Shown: piece after piece, positions 15,300 through 24,993 of the stretch
How positions within the stretch are numbered: the stretch's first letter is position 1
How the letters are laid out: each line of letters starts with the position of its first letter
NCBI GenBank assembly: GCA_964468475.1
Contig: CAYXUL010000020.1
Span: 1-47,870, forward strand
DNA: 47,870 bases
DNA from: JBECKX01 sp964468475
Lineage (GTDB): Bacteria > Zixibacteria > MSB-5A5 > CAIYYT01
Reading direction: 5' to 3'
Translations under genes and position numbers: made by a program
The notes under the pieces: model-generated
Database searches by the model: none
Seen by the model: only the letters and a program-made list of their open reading frames with translations
Told to the model about the DNA's origin: nothing

Positions 15300-16619
15300 G
15301 TGATACAAAAACTCGTCGCAATTGCCCTGCTACTCGCTCTACTGGGTCTCATCGTGACCGGATGCTCCAGCGAAGCCCAGGAAAACAAGACCAATCAGCT
15401 GATCCCTGCCGTTGAAGCTGTCGTAGCCCGTTACGGCGCGCTGCCCCTGACCGAGCGGCTCAGCGGTGTTGTCAAAGCCAAGAATCAGGTGGCAATCTAC
15501 CCCGAAGTCTCGGCCCCGATTGTCCAGGTACATGTCGTGAACGGTGATGTTGTCGAGAAAGGCGACCCGCTGGTTACCCTGCGGGATCGCGATCTACGCG
15601 AGCAATTGAAGCAGGCAAAGGCTGAATACCAGATAGCAGTTGCGCAGTCGCGCCAGGCGGATGCTCACTTGAAAGAGATCAACGCTGAACTTAGTCGCGC
15701 TGAAACTCTGGCGAAACAGAATCTGTCCAGTGACGCGGAACTGCAATCGATCCAGACCAAGGCCGCATCCGCTGAGGCCGATCTTGACCTGGCTAAGGCA
15801 CGGGTCGAGCAGGCTCAGGCAACCGTTGATGAGCGCGAGGAAGCGTTATCGCGCACGGTCGTGCGCGCGCCGGTCTCGGGATCGGTCGGTAATCGCAACG
15901 CCGAAGTCGGAATGCTGGTCGACAAGAACACCAAACTGTTCACGCTGGGAAAACTTGACAGCGTGAAAGTTGAAGTCGTGCTGACCGACCGGATGCTTGA
16001 GTATATCGAGGCGGGACAGCGCACCGATATTATCGCCGATAATTCGGCTGAGGGCACCTTCTCTGCGCCGCTGACCCGTATTTCGCCGTTTCTGCATCCG
16101 GTGACGCACAGCACCGATGCCGAGATCGACCTGGCGAATCCCAATGGCAAATTGAAATCGGGGCAGTTCGTGACGGTTGATGTCTACTACGGCGAGAGTG
16201 AGAAGGCAACCCTGGTTCCATTGAGCGCTCTGTATGAAAACCCTGCCACGGGTGAAACTGGAGTCTATGAAACTGAAGACTCATTGCTTAATGACGTCTC
16301 AACTGATGTTGTGCCGGGACAGAAACCTCCGCTAACCGACGCTGTCGAATTCAAATTCGTGCCCGTTGATGTGATCGCCGAAGGTCGCATGAGCGCGGGC
16401 GTGAAGGGAGTCGACGCTGGAAGCTGGGTCGTAACCATCGGGCAGGACCTTCTCGGTTCACGTTCGGGTGTAGCGCGGGTGCGACCTGTCAATTGGGCGT
16501 GGGTTGAACAACTTCAGAGCATGCAACGAGAAGATTTGCTTCAGGAAGTAATGAAGGAACAGCAGTCGGATGCCGCGGGAGATACGCTCTCTGAGAACAA
16601 CCAGCCGATTTCCAGGTAG
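15300..16619 (+). CDS. RND efflux periplasmic adaptor (HlyD/AcrA family), lipoprotein
   Basis: This is a 439-aa membrane-fusion protein that bridges an RND pump and an outer-membrane channel. Its lipoprotein signal ends at Cys22 (IVTGC). It has a split barrel-sandwich (lipoyl-like) domain (about residues 62-95 and 178-212), a coiled-coil hairpin between (about 95-178, with QAKAEYQIAVAQSRQADAHL), then a beta-barrel domain. The Asn/Gln/Ser-rich C-terminal tail is long for the family. The start is GTG. The RND pump gene begins 21 bp after its stop, so the two form an operon. No TolC-like gene is present here. Confidence 0.92.
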   Translation: MIQKLVAIALLLALLGLIVTGCSSEAQENKTNQLIPAVEAVVARYGALPLTERLSGVVKAKNQVAIYPEVSAPIVQVHVVNGDVVEKGDPLVTLRDRDLREQLKQAKAEYQIAVAQSRQADAHLKEINAELSRAETLAKQNLSSDAELQSIQTKAASAEADLDLAKARVEQAQATVDEREEALSRTVVRAPVSGSVGNRNAEVGMLVDKNTKLFTLGKLDSVKVEVVLTDRMLEYIEAGQRTDIIADNSAEGTFSAPLTRISPFLHPVTHSTDAEIDLANPNGKLKSGQFVTVDVYYGESEKATLVPLSALYENPATGETGVYETEDSLLNDVSTDVVPGQKPPLTDAVEFKFVPVDVIAEGRMSAGVKGVDAGSWVVTIGQDLLGSRSGVARVRPVNWAWVEQLQSMQREDLLQEVMKEQQSDAAGDTLSENNQPISR

Positions 16620-16640
16620 ATTCACCGATAAGTAGCACCA

Positions 16641-19600
16641 ATGAGTANNNNNNNNNNNNNNNNNNNNNNNNNNNNNNNNNNNNNNNNNNNNNNNNNNNNN
16701 NNNNNNNNNNNNNNNNNNNNNNNNNNNNNNNNNNNNNNNNNNNNNNNGCTACCACGATGGTGTTTCTGATCATCATCGTGCTGGGCATCATGGGCCTGCG
16801 TTTCCTGCCGGTTGATCTCTTGCCTCCCATTGACTACCCCAACCTGAGCATCTTTACCGACTACCCGAATGTCGGTCCCGAAGAAATCGAAACTATCATC
16901 ACTGACAAAATCGAAAACGCCGTCGCCAGCGTTCCCAACGTCGAGGAGGTCCGCTCCCGCTCCGAGGAAGGCCGCAGCCGCGTGACGCTGGAGTTTGCCC
17001 AGGGCACCAATATAGATGAGGCCGCCAATGACGTCAGGGCGGCGCTGGATCGGGTACGCGATGATTTCCCTCCGGAGGTTGACTCGCCCCGCCTGCGCAA
17101 GTTTGATCCCGACAATTTCCCGGTCGTTATCTTAGGCGCACAATCTGATCGCAGCATGGATGAGCTAACGCAGATTTTGGAGCGGGAAATTGCACAGCGT
17201 TTTGAGCAGATTCCCGGAGTAGGTTCCGTTGACGTCTGGGGCGGAGTCTATCGCGAGATCCAGGTGAATCTGAAGCGTGACCGGTTGGCGTCCAGCCTGC
17301 TGACTGCCGATGACGTTCGGCAGGCGCTGCTGCGCGAAAATGTGACTCTCCCGGGCGGCGATATGCGGGAAGGCATGACCGATATGTATGTCCGCACCAA
17401 AGGTGAATATGAATCAGTGGATCAGATCGCCAATACGATCATAAAGGTGGTCGACGGCAAGCCGATCAGGGTTAAGGACGTCGCTGAAGTAGTCGACGGG
17501 TTCCAGGACATCAATCGTATCGTGCAGATTGATGGCCGTCCAATGGTACGCATGGGTATTCGCAAACAATCCGGCGCGAACACGGTCGCAGTCGCTGAAA
17601 GAGCACGCGCCGTCATGGCGCAGATCAACAAAGAGCGCAGCGACATCAAGCTGACGATGGTGGTTGACCAGAGTCAGTTTATCAAGAACTCAATCAGCAA
17701 CGTCGAGAAATCCGCGCTCTGGGGCGGACTGCTGGCGATTTTCATTCTCTATTTCTTCCTGCGCAACGGCTCGGCCACTTTCATAATCGCGCTTTCAATT
17801 CCAATTTCCATCACCGCAACCTTTGGAGTGCTGTTTTTCAGCCATCTGACCCTGAATCAGATGAGTTTTGGAGGGTTAGCTCTCGGCATTGGGATGATCG
17901 TCGATAACTCGATTGTCGTGCTGGAAAATATCGTGCGCCTGCGTGAGGAAAAACATGGCCTCCACGAGAGCGCTCTCGTGGGAACCCGGCAGGTCATTGG
18001 TGCGATTGTAGCATCGACGCTGACAACATCGGTGATTTTCCTGCCCATCGTGTTCATGCAGACGATTTCCGGGATGCTCTTCAAAGAACTGGCCCTTGTC
18101 GTTGTCTTTGCATTGGCCTGCTCACTGCTGGTCGCAGTTTCGCTGGTGCCGATGCTGGCCAGTCGCTTTCTCTCGGTGCGCAGCGGCGAGCATATCACCG
18201 ACGACAGGCGCTCCAAGCTGGGGCGGGCATTCCTGAAGGTGGAGGATTCTTACTCCAGCTTGCTGGCAAAGGCAATGAAGCACAAACGAGTTGTGTTTGC
18301 CACAACCGGTACGCTGCTGGTCCTTACTCTCGTTCTGTGGCCGCTGTTGCCGGTGGAACTTGCGCCGCAAACTGATGCTGACGAGATCGATGTCGATATC
18401 GAGATGGCGCAGGGTACCAACATCGCCGTGATCAGTCAGTATCTCAAACAGTTGGAGCCGATGGTGCGAGAGGTCGTACCGATGGATCAGGTCGCACACC
18501 TCTCACGCGAGATTCATCAGGGCGATGCGCAAATTGAAATCTCCCTAAAAAGCGCCAATGAACGCTCCGTCAACAGTTTCGATCTTGCGGATCGCATTCG
18601 CCGTCACGTGAGCGGGAAAGTCCCAGGCTTCAAGATCAAGGTCAGCGCGCAATCGGGTCTGTGGATGTTGCGACGGCTCTTCGGTTCCGGCAGCGGTGAT
18701 GCCCTTGAGTTGGAAATCCGTGGTTACGACCTGGCGATGGCAGACAGGCTGGCTCAGGAAATCAAGAAACAGATGCAGGCCGTGCCGGAAGTTGCTGATG
18801 TGGAGATCAGCCGCCGTGAAGGCAGACCGGAACACAACCTGATTATCGACCGTGACAAGATCGCCAAACTGGGACTCTCGGTAAACGATGTAGCCGAAGT
18901 GATACAGACCAACGTCGGCGGAACTCAGGCCGGCACCTTCCGTGAGGGAGGTGACGAGTTTCCGATCGTAGTACGCCTGCAGCCGCAGGACCGTCTCACC
19001 ACTCAGGATTTGAGCAATATTGCCATCAAGACAGGAAGCGGCAGCATTCTTCCGGTTTCTTCCGTGGTCACTTCGCAGCGCCGGCGCAGCCCGACGCAGA
19101 TCGATAGAATCAATGGTCAGCGTGTCACCTATGTGACCGCCAATCTCGAGAGCGGCGCCGCCCTCGGCAACGTTGTCAGCAAATTGCAGAAGCGACTTCG
19201 TGATCTGCCGCTGCCGAAGGGTTTCTCACTTGTGTTCGGCGGTGAATATCAGGAGCAACAGAAGGCCCGTAGAGATTTCCTGCTTTCCGTACTGATGGCG
19301 CTGGTGTTGATCTACATGGTGATGGCGGCGCAATTCGAGCAGCTGATCGACCCGCTTATCGTGATGGTGGCCGTGCCGCTGGCAATTATCGGTGTCGTGC
19401 CCACATTGCTGATTACCGGTACCTCGGTGAATATGCAGAGCCTGATGGGAATGATCATGCTGATTGGGATTGTAGTAAACAACGCCATTGTGCTGGTTGA
19501 CTATATCAACCTTATGCGCAGGGAAAAGGGGCTCAGCCTGCACGATGCCGTCCTGCGCTCGGGTCGTTTACGTCTGCGCCCGATCCTGATGACTACCGGC

Positions 19601-19813
19601 ACAACCGTGCTCGGCATGCTTCCACTTTCAATCGGTTCCGGCGCGGGCGGCGAAATCCAGGCTGCCCTGGCGCGCGCGGTTATCGGAGGTCTGTCGATCT
19701 CAACCCTGATCACCTTGATTCTGATCCCGGTGACTTACACCGCCGTGCATGATCTCATCGAGAGGGCAAAGGCTCGCAAGAGCCTCGAAGCCGGCGTCGT
19801 GACCGAGCAATAG
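16641..19813 (+). CDS. RND efflux pump (AcrB/HAE1-like), interrupted by assembly gap
   Basis: This is an inner-membrane proton-driven efflux pump. Of the N-terminus, only ATG AGT (16641-16646) is visible before the N run. Sequence resumes with ATTMVFLIIIVLG and then 1018 aa to the stop. RND hallmarks include LLPPIDYPNLSIFTDYPN, the TM4-type segment IGMIVDNSIVVLENIVRLRE (Asp in place, Asn where AcrB has a second Asp), and the late helices MVMAAQFEQLIDPLIVMVAVP and IGIVVNNAIVLVDYIN. Normal family members reach the first helix within about 15-20 residues, so the true gap is probably only tens of bases. The visible parts are out of frame if the 100 N are taken literally. Confidence 0.92.
16648..16747. 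other. Assembly gap (100 N)
   Basis: Exactly 100 N mark a scaffold join of unstated size. It falls inside the first codons of the RND pump gene. By family comparison the missing piece is likely shorter than 100 bp. Confidence 0.99.
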
Positions 19814-19872
19814 CTGCAGTTTTTCTGGTTTCTTTCACAACCTGGACCTTCCCGGACATCTGAGGTAAACAT

Positions 19873-21645
19873 CTACTCCTCCCCCAGCTCAGTTGCTTTG
19901 AGTATGTAGTCAGGAACATACTCCCGCTTGGTCTTGTGCATAACATTCTGATTATAGTTGGCACCGTAAAAGAGAATCACGAGATCGAGTTCGGGAATCC
20001 CAATGATATACTGCCCGCCATTTCCCCCGGCGTAAAAGGCTCGAACCTGTCGGTCTTCGTAGGGATAGCTGATCAGCCACCACCCCAGACCATATTTTTC
20101 TCCCCACATTTCCGCTTGTGGTGTAAGGGCTTTCCGCACCCAGTCAGCGCTGAGAATGCGGTGACCGTTCCAGACACCACCATCGAGCATCACCTGACCC
20201 AGCTTGAGAAAGTCTCGCGCGCGGATTCGCAGGCCGCCCCCACCATAACCCTCGCCGGTAGGAGTGAGATTCATGTGATATGTCTCTATCTGCAGCGGTT
20301 CGGCGAAGCGAGTCTGAAAGAACTGCGGGAGCCACGTGTCAGTTGCCTTGCACAGCACAGCGGCGGCGAGATTCATCCCCCCGCTGCAATAAGCTGCATG
20401 TTGACCCGGTTCGTTGACAATGGGCAAACTGAGCGTGTATTGTGTCCAATCAGGCTGGTCCGACTGGCTCTGCATTACATCCTCGTTTCCGGGCGAATCA
20501 GGGTCACCATCGTAACAGGCCAGGCCGGAAGTCATTGTCAGCAGGTGCTGCAACTCCATTCTGCGGGCGCGCGGGTCAATATCGGAAGGTAACTGACCGG
20601 CAAACATGGTGGAATAGACGGGCATTGACAGCGAGACCGAATCACCATCGTTGATGGCAATTCCAACCAGGGTCGAGGTCACACTCTTGGACGCCGAGCG
20701 GGTGTCATGAGTCATCCCCGCGGCAAAATCGTGAAAGTATTCCTCGACCACGAGTTCGCCGTGACGCGCTATCAGTAGAGCGTGGATATAGGGAACAGTG
20801 ATCGAATCCATCGTATTTGCAGCTATCCTGCGAACCAGGGCCTCGATTGGAGCGGGTGACATCCCTACATCACCAAGAGAAGCCACCTTCCAGCCATCCG
20901 CTCGACTTTCAGGCTGTCGGTAGACGTAGGGAGTATTCGTCCGTGGTCGCGGCAGAAATCCGGACGCGGAATCAGGAACCCGTGTAAAATCAAAGGTCGC
21001 GCCGATGTTCGGGAAGAAGACCGAGAAAGCATTCCTGGACGGAAGATAAGTTCCGGCCAGGCGAGTTTTCATTTCACCATCCGTATCAAGTTCTTTGAAT
21101 TCGATCTCGTTGTCATGTACAACGATACTCTTGATATCATGGAACCGCCCCAGGTTCAATTCCGGGTTGAAAATATCCGCGCTCAACAGGCCGCTCTGAT
21201 TTCGCTTTACTGAGATGAACATAGTCAGCTTGTCTTCGAGCGGCGCAACGCTGCCACTATAGAGGCTGTCGGTTTCAGCATGGAGAATCAGCGGAGTAGC
21301 ATAACGTACCCCTGCGGAGACTGCAGGCGGCTGAACCCAGTTCCCGATAATGGCCTGCTTCGATTCGGCGAATCCTCCGGTGAATTTTCCTCGGTCTCCG
21401 GGAATCGCGAATGATAGCTTTCTGCCGTTGAGAGTTACTGGAACAGTGTAGTCGCTGACTTCAGCGACCCACCCGCTGTTGGATCGGCGAATCAACATGC
21501 GCCCCTTAACTTCGGGCCCGAAGTAGCGCTCCGCTTTCCATACCCCCTGCAAATCCACTTGCCTAGTATCCGTGGCATACAGCGTTTGTTCGACCATGCC
21601 AATTGCCAAAGCTGCGAGAATCCGTGAGCTCATTCGCCAACCCAT
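19873..21645 (-). CDS. Serine hydrolase, beta-lactamase/transpeptidase fold
   Basis: This is a secreted class C beta-lactamase-like hydrolase of about 590 aa. A signal peptide (SSRILAALAIG) is followed by an N-terminal beta-rich domain (about residues 28-225) and the catalytic domain (about 260-585). Catalytic signatures are SASK (SxxK, Ser317 and Lys320), a tyrosine motif YCSGGMN where class C enzymes have YxN, and GNGGQYI near the C-terminus in place of KTG/HTG. The family includes esterases and D-aminopeptidases as well as lactamases, so the substrate is open. I chose the ATG at 21645. A GTG at 21714 would overlap the regulator gene, and an ATG at 21633 is also possible. The GntR gene ends 29 bp upstream. 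Confidence 0.85.
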   Translation of the reverse strand: MGWRMSSRILAALAIGMVEQTLYATDTRQVDLQGVWKAERYFGPEVKGRMLIRRSNSGWVAEVSDYTVPVTLNGRKLSFAIPGDRGKFTGGFAESKQAIIGNWVQPPAVSAGVRYATPLILHAETDSLYSGSVAPLEDKLTMFISVKRNQSGLLSADIFNPELNLGRFHDIKSIVVHDNEIEFKELDTDGEMKTRLAGTYLPSRNAFSVFFPNIGATFDFTRVPDSASGFLPRPRTNTPYVYRQPESRADGWKVASLGDVGMSPAPIEALVRRIAANTMDSITVPYIHALLIARHGELVVEEYFHDFAAGMTHDTRSASKSVTSTLVGIAINDGDSVSLSMPVYSTMFAGQLPSDIDPRARRMELQHLLTMTSGLACYDGDPDSPGNEDVMQSQSDQPDWTQYTLSLPIVNEPGQHAAYCSGGMNLAAAVLCKATDTWLPQFFQTRFAEPLQIETYHMNLTPTGEGYGGGGLRIRARDFLKLGQVMLDGGVWNGHRILSADWVRKALTPQAEMWGEKYGLGWWLISYPYEDRQVRAFYAGGNGGQYIIGIPELDLVILFYGANYNQNVMHKTKREYVPDYILKATELGEE

Positions 21646-21674
21646 CCGGTATCTGTGCTTTCTGCTTGAACGGA

Positions 21675-22328
21675 TCAAGATTGGTGTACCCCCGTTTCCC
21701 TGGACTTCAGCCACTCAAGCACCGGATCAAGCCCACCATCCAAGCTATTTCTTAACCTCCTGCAGGCTTTTCTCAGGTTTCCTGCTTCAAGGTGGGAGAC
21801 GATCTCCAACTTGGAAGCACTTGACGACACCAGAACGCGGGTCTCGCGCATCGAGGCGAGTTCATAGCGGCGGGTGCGACGCATGTATATCTTAATCAGA
21901 GCCAGAAGTTCGGAATTCGGACATTTAGCGTATAGCCCAAGATGCCACTCGTCGTCGAGTTGGATCGCCCTTTTGACATTCTTCGCTGACCGTAGTTTTG
22001 TCCCAATAGTTCGCAACTGCGCGAGACGATCTGTCGGTGGTACTCCTGACAACCGCAGTGCTTCCGGATCGAGCAATGACCGAATAGGATAAATTTCCCG
22101 CGCTTCCTCTTCCGTCAATTCCTTAACGAAGAATCCGCGTCGGGGCAGGGCAATTAGGGCACCCTCAGAGAGTAGCGAGGAGAGTGCCTCACGCAGTGGC
22201 GTACGACTGACGCCGAGACTAGCCGCCAATTCGACTTCGTTTAGACGTTCACCGGGTTCGAATCGTCCCTCCGTGATCATCATGCGCACCGCGTCACAGA
22301 GATCTTCACTCAGGTTGTTTCGAGACAT
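21675..22328 (-). CDS. GntR family regulator, FCD (FadR/VanR) subfamily
   Basis: This is a 217-aa transcription regulator. It has an N-terminal winged helix (about residues 5-70: GERLNEVELAASLGVSRTPLREAL and the GALIALPRRGFFV wing), then a helical FCD ligand-binding domain (about 75-200), with metal/ligand-type residues in DDEWHLGLY and a later helical EIVSHLEAG. Earlier in-frame starts at 22349 (ATG) and 22367 (TTG) exist, but the latter lies inside the operator palindrome, so I prefer the ATG at 22328. The serine hydrolase gene follows on the same strand and the S33 hydrolase gene diverges upstream, so it may control both and itself. Confidence 0.88.
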   Translation of the reverse strand: MSRNNLSEDLCDAVRMMITEGRFEPGERLNEVELAASLGVSRTPLREALSSLLSEGALIALPRRGFFVKELTEEEAREIYPIRSLLDPEALRLSGVPPTDRLAQLRTIGTKLRSAKNVKRAIQLDDEWHLGLYAKCPNSELLALIKIYMRRTRRYELASMRETRVLVSSSASKLEIVSHLEAGNLRKACRRLRNSLDGGLDPVLEWLKSRETGVHQS

Positions 22329-22349
22329 CTTGATTTGAGCATAATTCAT

Positions 22350-22368
22350 ATTGTATACAGTATACAAT
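22350..22368. promoter_or_regulatory. Palindromic operator candidate for the GntR regulator
   Basis: ATTGTATAC (22350-22358) and GTATACAAT (22360-22368) form a perfect 9-bp inverted repeat around one A. GntR/FCD regulators typically bind short palindromes of the TNGTATACNA type. It lies 21 bp upstream of the chosen GntR start and 140 bp upstream of the divergent S33 hydrolase gene. A partial half-site GTACAAT is seen at 22441-22447. Confidence 0.75.
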
Positions 22369-22508
22369 TACGTTCAATATGCTGGATTGTTTCAGTGAAA
22401 CTTCCAAAAATTGCCTGGTGGATTTGAACTGCCCATTAGCGTACAATATTTTTGTGGCAATCTTGTGCACAGTGTGACAGATTTCGGTGGGGTTAGCGAG
22501 GAGATACT

Positions 22509-23459
22509 ATGAAAGCGAAGATTCTGTTTGGGCTCATTTCGGCACTGAGCGTGATTCTGCTGTTGTCGAGTTGTGAAAAAAAAGGTTTGCAGCCGGGAAC
22601 GGGTTATGTGGACGTGCCCGGCGGAAAAGTTTGGTATCAGATTTACGGCAGCGGTACTGCCACACCACTACTGATCATTCACGGTGGTCCGGGTATTCCC
22701 AGCTCATATCTTGAACCTCTCAAAGCCCTTTCCACCGAGCGGCCGGTAATATTCTTCGATCAGCTTGGCGCAGGAAAATCACCGGCGCCCAACGACACTA
22801 CCCTCTGGACAGTCGATAATTTTGTCAAGGAGATCGGCCGGATTCGTGATGCGCTTGGCCTCAAGGAAGTCAACCTCTATGGTCACTCATGGGGCTCGCA
22901 GCTTGCGGTAGAGTATATGTTGACCAAACCGAAGGGAGTTAAGAGCCTTATTCTGGCAGGTCCGTCGCTGAGCATACCAAGGTGGGAGAAGGACACCAGA
23001 TACTTGTTGAGCACCATGCCTGATTCCATACAGAATGTAATCAAGACGCATGAGGCCGACGGCACCACCGATTCGCCGGAGTATCAGTCGGCGGTAATGG
23101 ACTTCTACAATGTGTATGTCGCGCGGACGCAACCGTGGCCGGCATATCTTGATAGTGCAATGGCTAACATGAACCCACAGCTTTACGGCTACATGCTGGG
23201 TCCCAGTGAGTTTACCGTCACCGGTACTTTGAAAAACTTCGACGTCACCGATCGACTTAAAGAGATCACGGTGCCGACCCTGATTTCGATTGGTGAGTAT
23301 GACGAAGTGCGCCCAGAGACTGCTAAATACTATGCCTCCTTATTCCCTGATGCTCGCATGGTGATCATACCCAATGCCGGACACTTAACCTGGGTCGACA
23401 ACCTCGCAGCTACTGTCAAGGACATCAACGACTTCTTGAATAAAGTGGAGGCAAAATGA
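22509..23459 (+). CDS. Alpha/beta hydrolase lipoprotein, proline iminopeptidase-like (S33)
   Basis: This is a 316-aa protein with a lipoprotein signal ending at Cys22 (LLLSSC) and an alpha/beta-hydrolase domain. The oxyanion-hole motif HGGPG (58-62) is typical of proline iminopeptidases. The nucleophile is Ser127 in GHSWGS, with Asp265 (GEYDEV) and His292 (NAGHL) completing the triad. It may trim N-terminal proline or hydrolyse related amides in the periplasm; the natural substrate is unknown. GAGGAG at 22498-22503 is the ribosome binding site. Its stop overlaps the next start in ATGA, so the two are translationally coupled. It diverges from the GntR gene. Confidence 0.9.
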   Translation: MKAKILFGLISALSVILLLSSCEKKGLQPGTGYVDVPGGKVWYQIYGSGTATPLLIIHGGPGIPSSYLEPLKALSTERPVIFFDQLGAGKSPAPNDTTLWTVDNFVKEIGRIRDALGLKEVNLYGHSWGSQLAVEYMLTKPKGVKSLILAGPSLSIPRWEKDTRYLLSTMPDSIQNVIKTHEADGTTDSPEYQSAVMDFYNVYVARTQPWPAYLDSAMANMNPQLYGYMLGPSEFTVTGTLKNFDVTDRLKEITVPTLISIGEYDEVRPETAKYYASLFPDARMVIIPNAGHLTWVDNLAATVKDINDFLNKVEAK

Positions 23460-24466
23460 TCTCAAGACCCGCATTTGCTGCGATTCTCCGTATCTCAGTG
23501 ATAATGAGCTTCCTCGCGCCGTGCGTGGCGGTGGCAGCCAACGTTCATCCACAGAACAACATTGCCACCTTCTCAATCGTGGCGCGTGATCCGGCTACCG
23601 GCGAAATGGGGGTAGCAGTGGCCTCAAGGTTCTTCGCAGTGGGTTCGGTTGTTCCCTGGGCCAGGGCCGATGTCGGAGCCGTGGCAACACAAGCCTATGC
23701 CAACACTTCCTTTGGCTGGCGCGCGCTTGATATGCTCAAGGCAGGAATGAATGTCGAGCAAATCAAAGATAGCCTGGTAGCTTCCGATTCCGGTTCGGCA
23801 CGCAGGCAGTTTGGTATCGTTGCTGCCAACGGTGAATCGGTCACTTTCACAGGGGATAGCTGTTCTGTGTGGGCAGGAGGGCGCTCCGGCCCGAATTACG
23901 CGATTCAGGGCAACATCCTCGCCGGCGAGAGTGTGGTGACTTCGATGGAGGACAAATTCCTGCACACCGAAGGAACATTGGCCTCGCGGATGTATGCGGC
24001 TTTGCTGGCAGGGGAAGCCGCGGGTGGAGATTCGCGGGGCAAGGAGTCGGCGGCGATGTACATTGTCAAAGCAGGCGCCGGTTATGGTGGCTATACTGAC
24101 CGGGCTATTGATATCAGAGTAGATGACAGTAAGGAGCCGTTCAAGGAGTTGGGACGTCTGCTCAACATTGCGGAGATGAACTACTCCTGGAATGAAGCGT
24201 GGACGTTATTCACGGAGAAGAAATTCAAGGAAGCACTCCCGCACATGGAGCGCGCTTCCCGACTTGCCCCGGACTATGGCGAAGTATTCTATGACCTGGC
24301 GGTAATCAGGCTGGCAAATGATGACGGTCGCGGCGCTTTGAGTGCCCTGCAGAAGGCAATCGAGCTCAATCCGAAGCTGGCCACATCCGCCAGAACCGAC
24401 AATGATCTCTCCGCGCTGCACGGCAACGCCCAGTTTGAGAAACTCGTGTCCGGGGCGGGAAACTGA
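23456..24466 (+). CDS. Secreted DUF1028 protein with C-terminal TPR
   Basis: This is a 336-aa protein with a Sec signal peptide (about residues 1-27) and a DUF1028 domain (about 38-235). It begins NIATFSIVARDPATGEMGVAVASRFFAVG and includes GAVATQAYANTSFG and GPNYAIQGNIL. DUF1028 proteins have an Ntn-hydrolase-like fold and no settled function. A C-terminal tail (about 236-336) holds TPR units (EALPHMERASRLAPDYGEVF and the following repeat). The ATG overlaps the upstream S33 hydrolase stop by 4 bp, so the two hydrolase-like proteins are probably made together in the periplasm. Confidence 0.87.
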   Translation: MISRPAFAAILRISVIMSFLAPCVAVAANVHPQNNIATFSIVARDPATGEMGVAVASRFFAVGSVVPWARADVGAVATQAYANTSFGWRALDMLKAGMNVEQIKDSLVASDSGSARRQFGIVAANGESVTFTGDSCSVWAGGRSGPNYAIQGNILAGESVVTSMEDKFLHTEGTLASRMYAALLAGEAAGGDSRGKESAAMYIVKAGAGYGGYTDRAIDIRVDDSKEPFKELGRLLNIAEMNYSWNEAWTLFTEKKFKEALPHMERASRLAPDYGEVFYDLAVIRLANDDGRGALSALQKAIELNPKLATSARTDNDLSALHGNAQFEKLVSGAGN

Positions 24467-24483
24467 AGAAGCTGCAGACTGGG

Positions 24484-24954
24484 CTATTGTAATTTTGAGC
24501 TAAGCTGGGTGAGATCGGCTCCCAGCCACTTCTTTTCATCCGCTTCGGTAACCCGCTCGAGTTGCTCCTGAGCTGACGCGAGGTACTCCTTCGCTGCGGT
24601 CCTGTTTTCCGCTACCAACTCTGCGCGCGCCATTGCTTCGTAAGCATAGCCCAGATAGAACGGCTCATCCTCGCTTGTGTGTTCCAGGGAAAGTTCAGCC
24701 GCCTTGCGTGCACTATGAGAATCCTCAATTAGTGCATAGATTCGTGAGGCTTGCCAGTAGCCGATTGAGAGGTTGCGTTTGGTGCAATCCTCCCGCTGTG
24801 TCCAGTGCCACAACGATGCCTGATTCAACAGTACCATCTGCCGATCTTCCTCCGGCGTGCGGTTTTCTTTGTCGATCAGCTCCCAGGCTTTGTTGAAACA
24901 ATGTGCTGCAAAGTGCTTGTGAGCATCCTTGACGTCAAAGTTTGGCGATGTCAT
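24484..24954 (-). CDS. Small cytoplasmic helical repeat protein
   Basis: This is a 156-aa all-helical protein without signal or membrane segment. Its TPR-like helix pairs are around residues 8-27, 38-75 and 80-150, with a Trp/His-rich centre (ASLWHWTQREDCTKRNLS). I think it belongs to a widespread uncharacterised family, but I cannot name it. The ATG at 24954 is supported by GGAG about 9 nt upstream; an earlier ATG at 24969 is possible. It lies 39 bp downstream of the Ser/Thr kinase gene on the same strand and may be in its operon. Confidence 0.75.
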   Translation of the reverse strand: MTSPNFDVKDAHKHFAAHCFNKAWELIDKENRTPEEDRQMVLLNQASLWHWTQREDCTKRNLSIGYWQASRIYALIEDSHSARKAAELSLEHTSEDEPFYLGYAYEAMARAELVAENRTAAKEYLASAQEQLERVTEADEKKWLGADLTQLSSKLQ

Positions 24955-24993
24955 TATTGATATCTCCATCTGAGTAGATTGTAATCGTAATCA

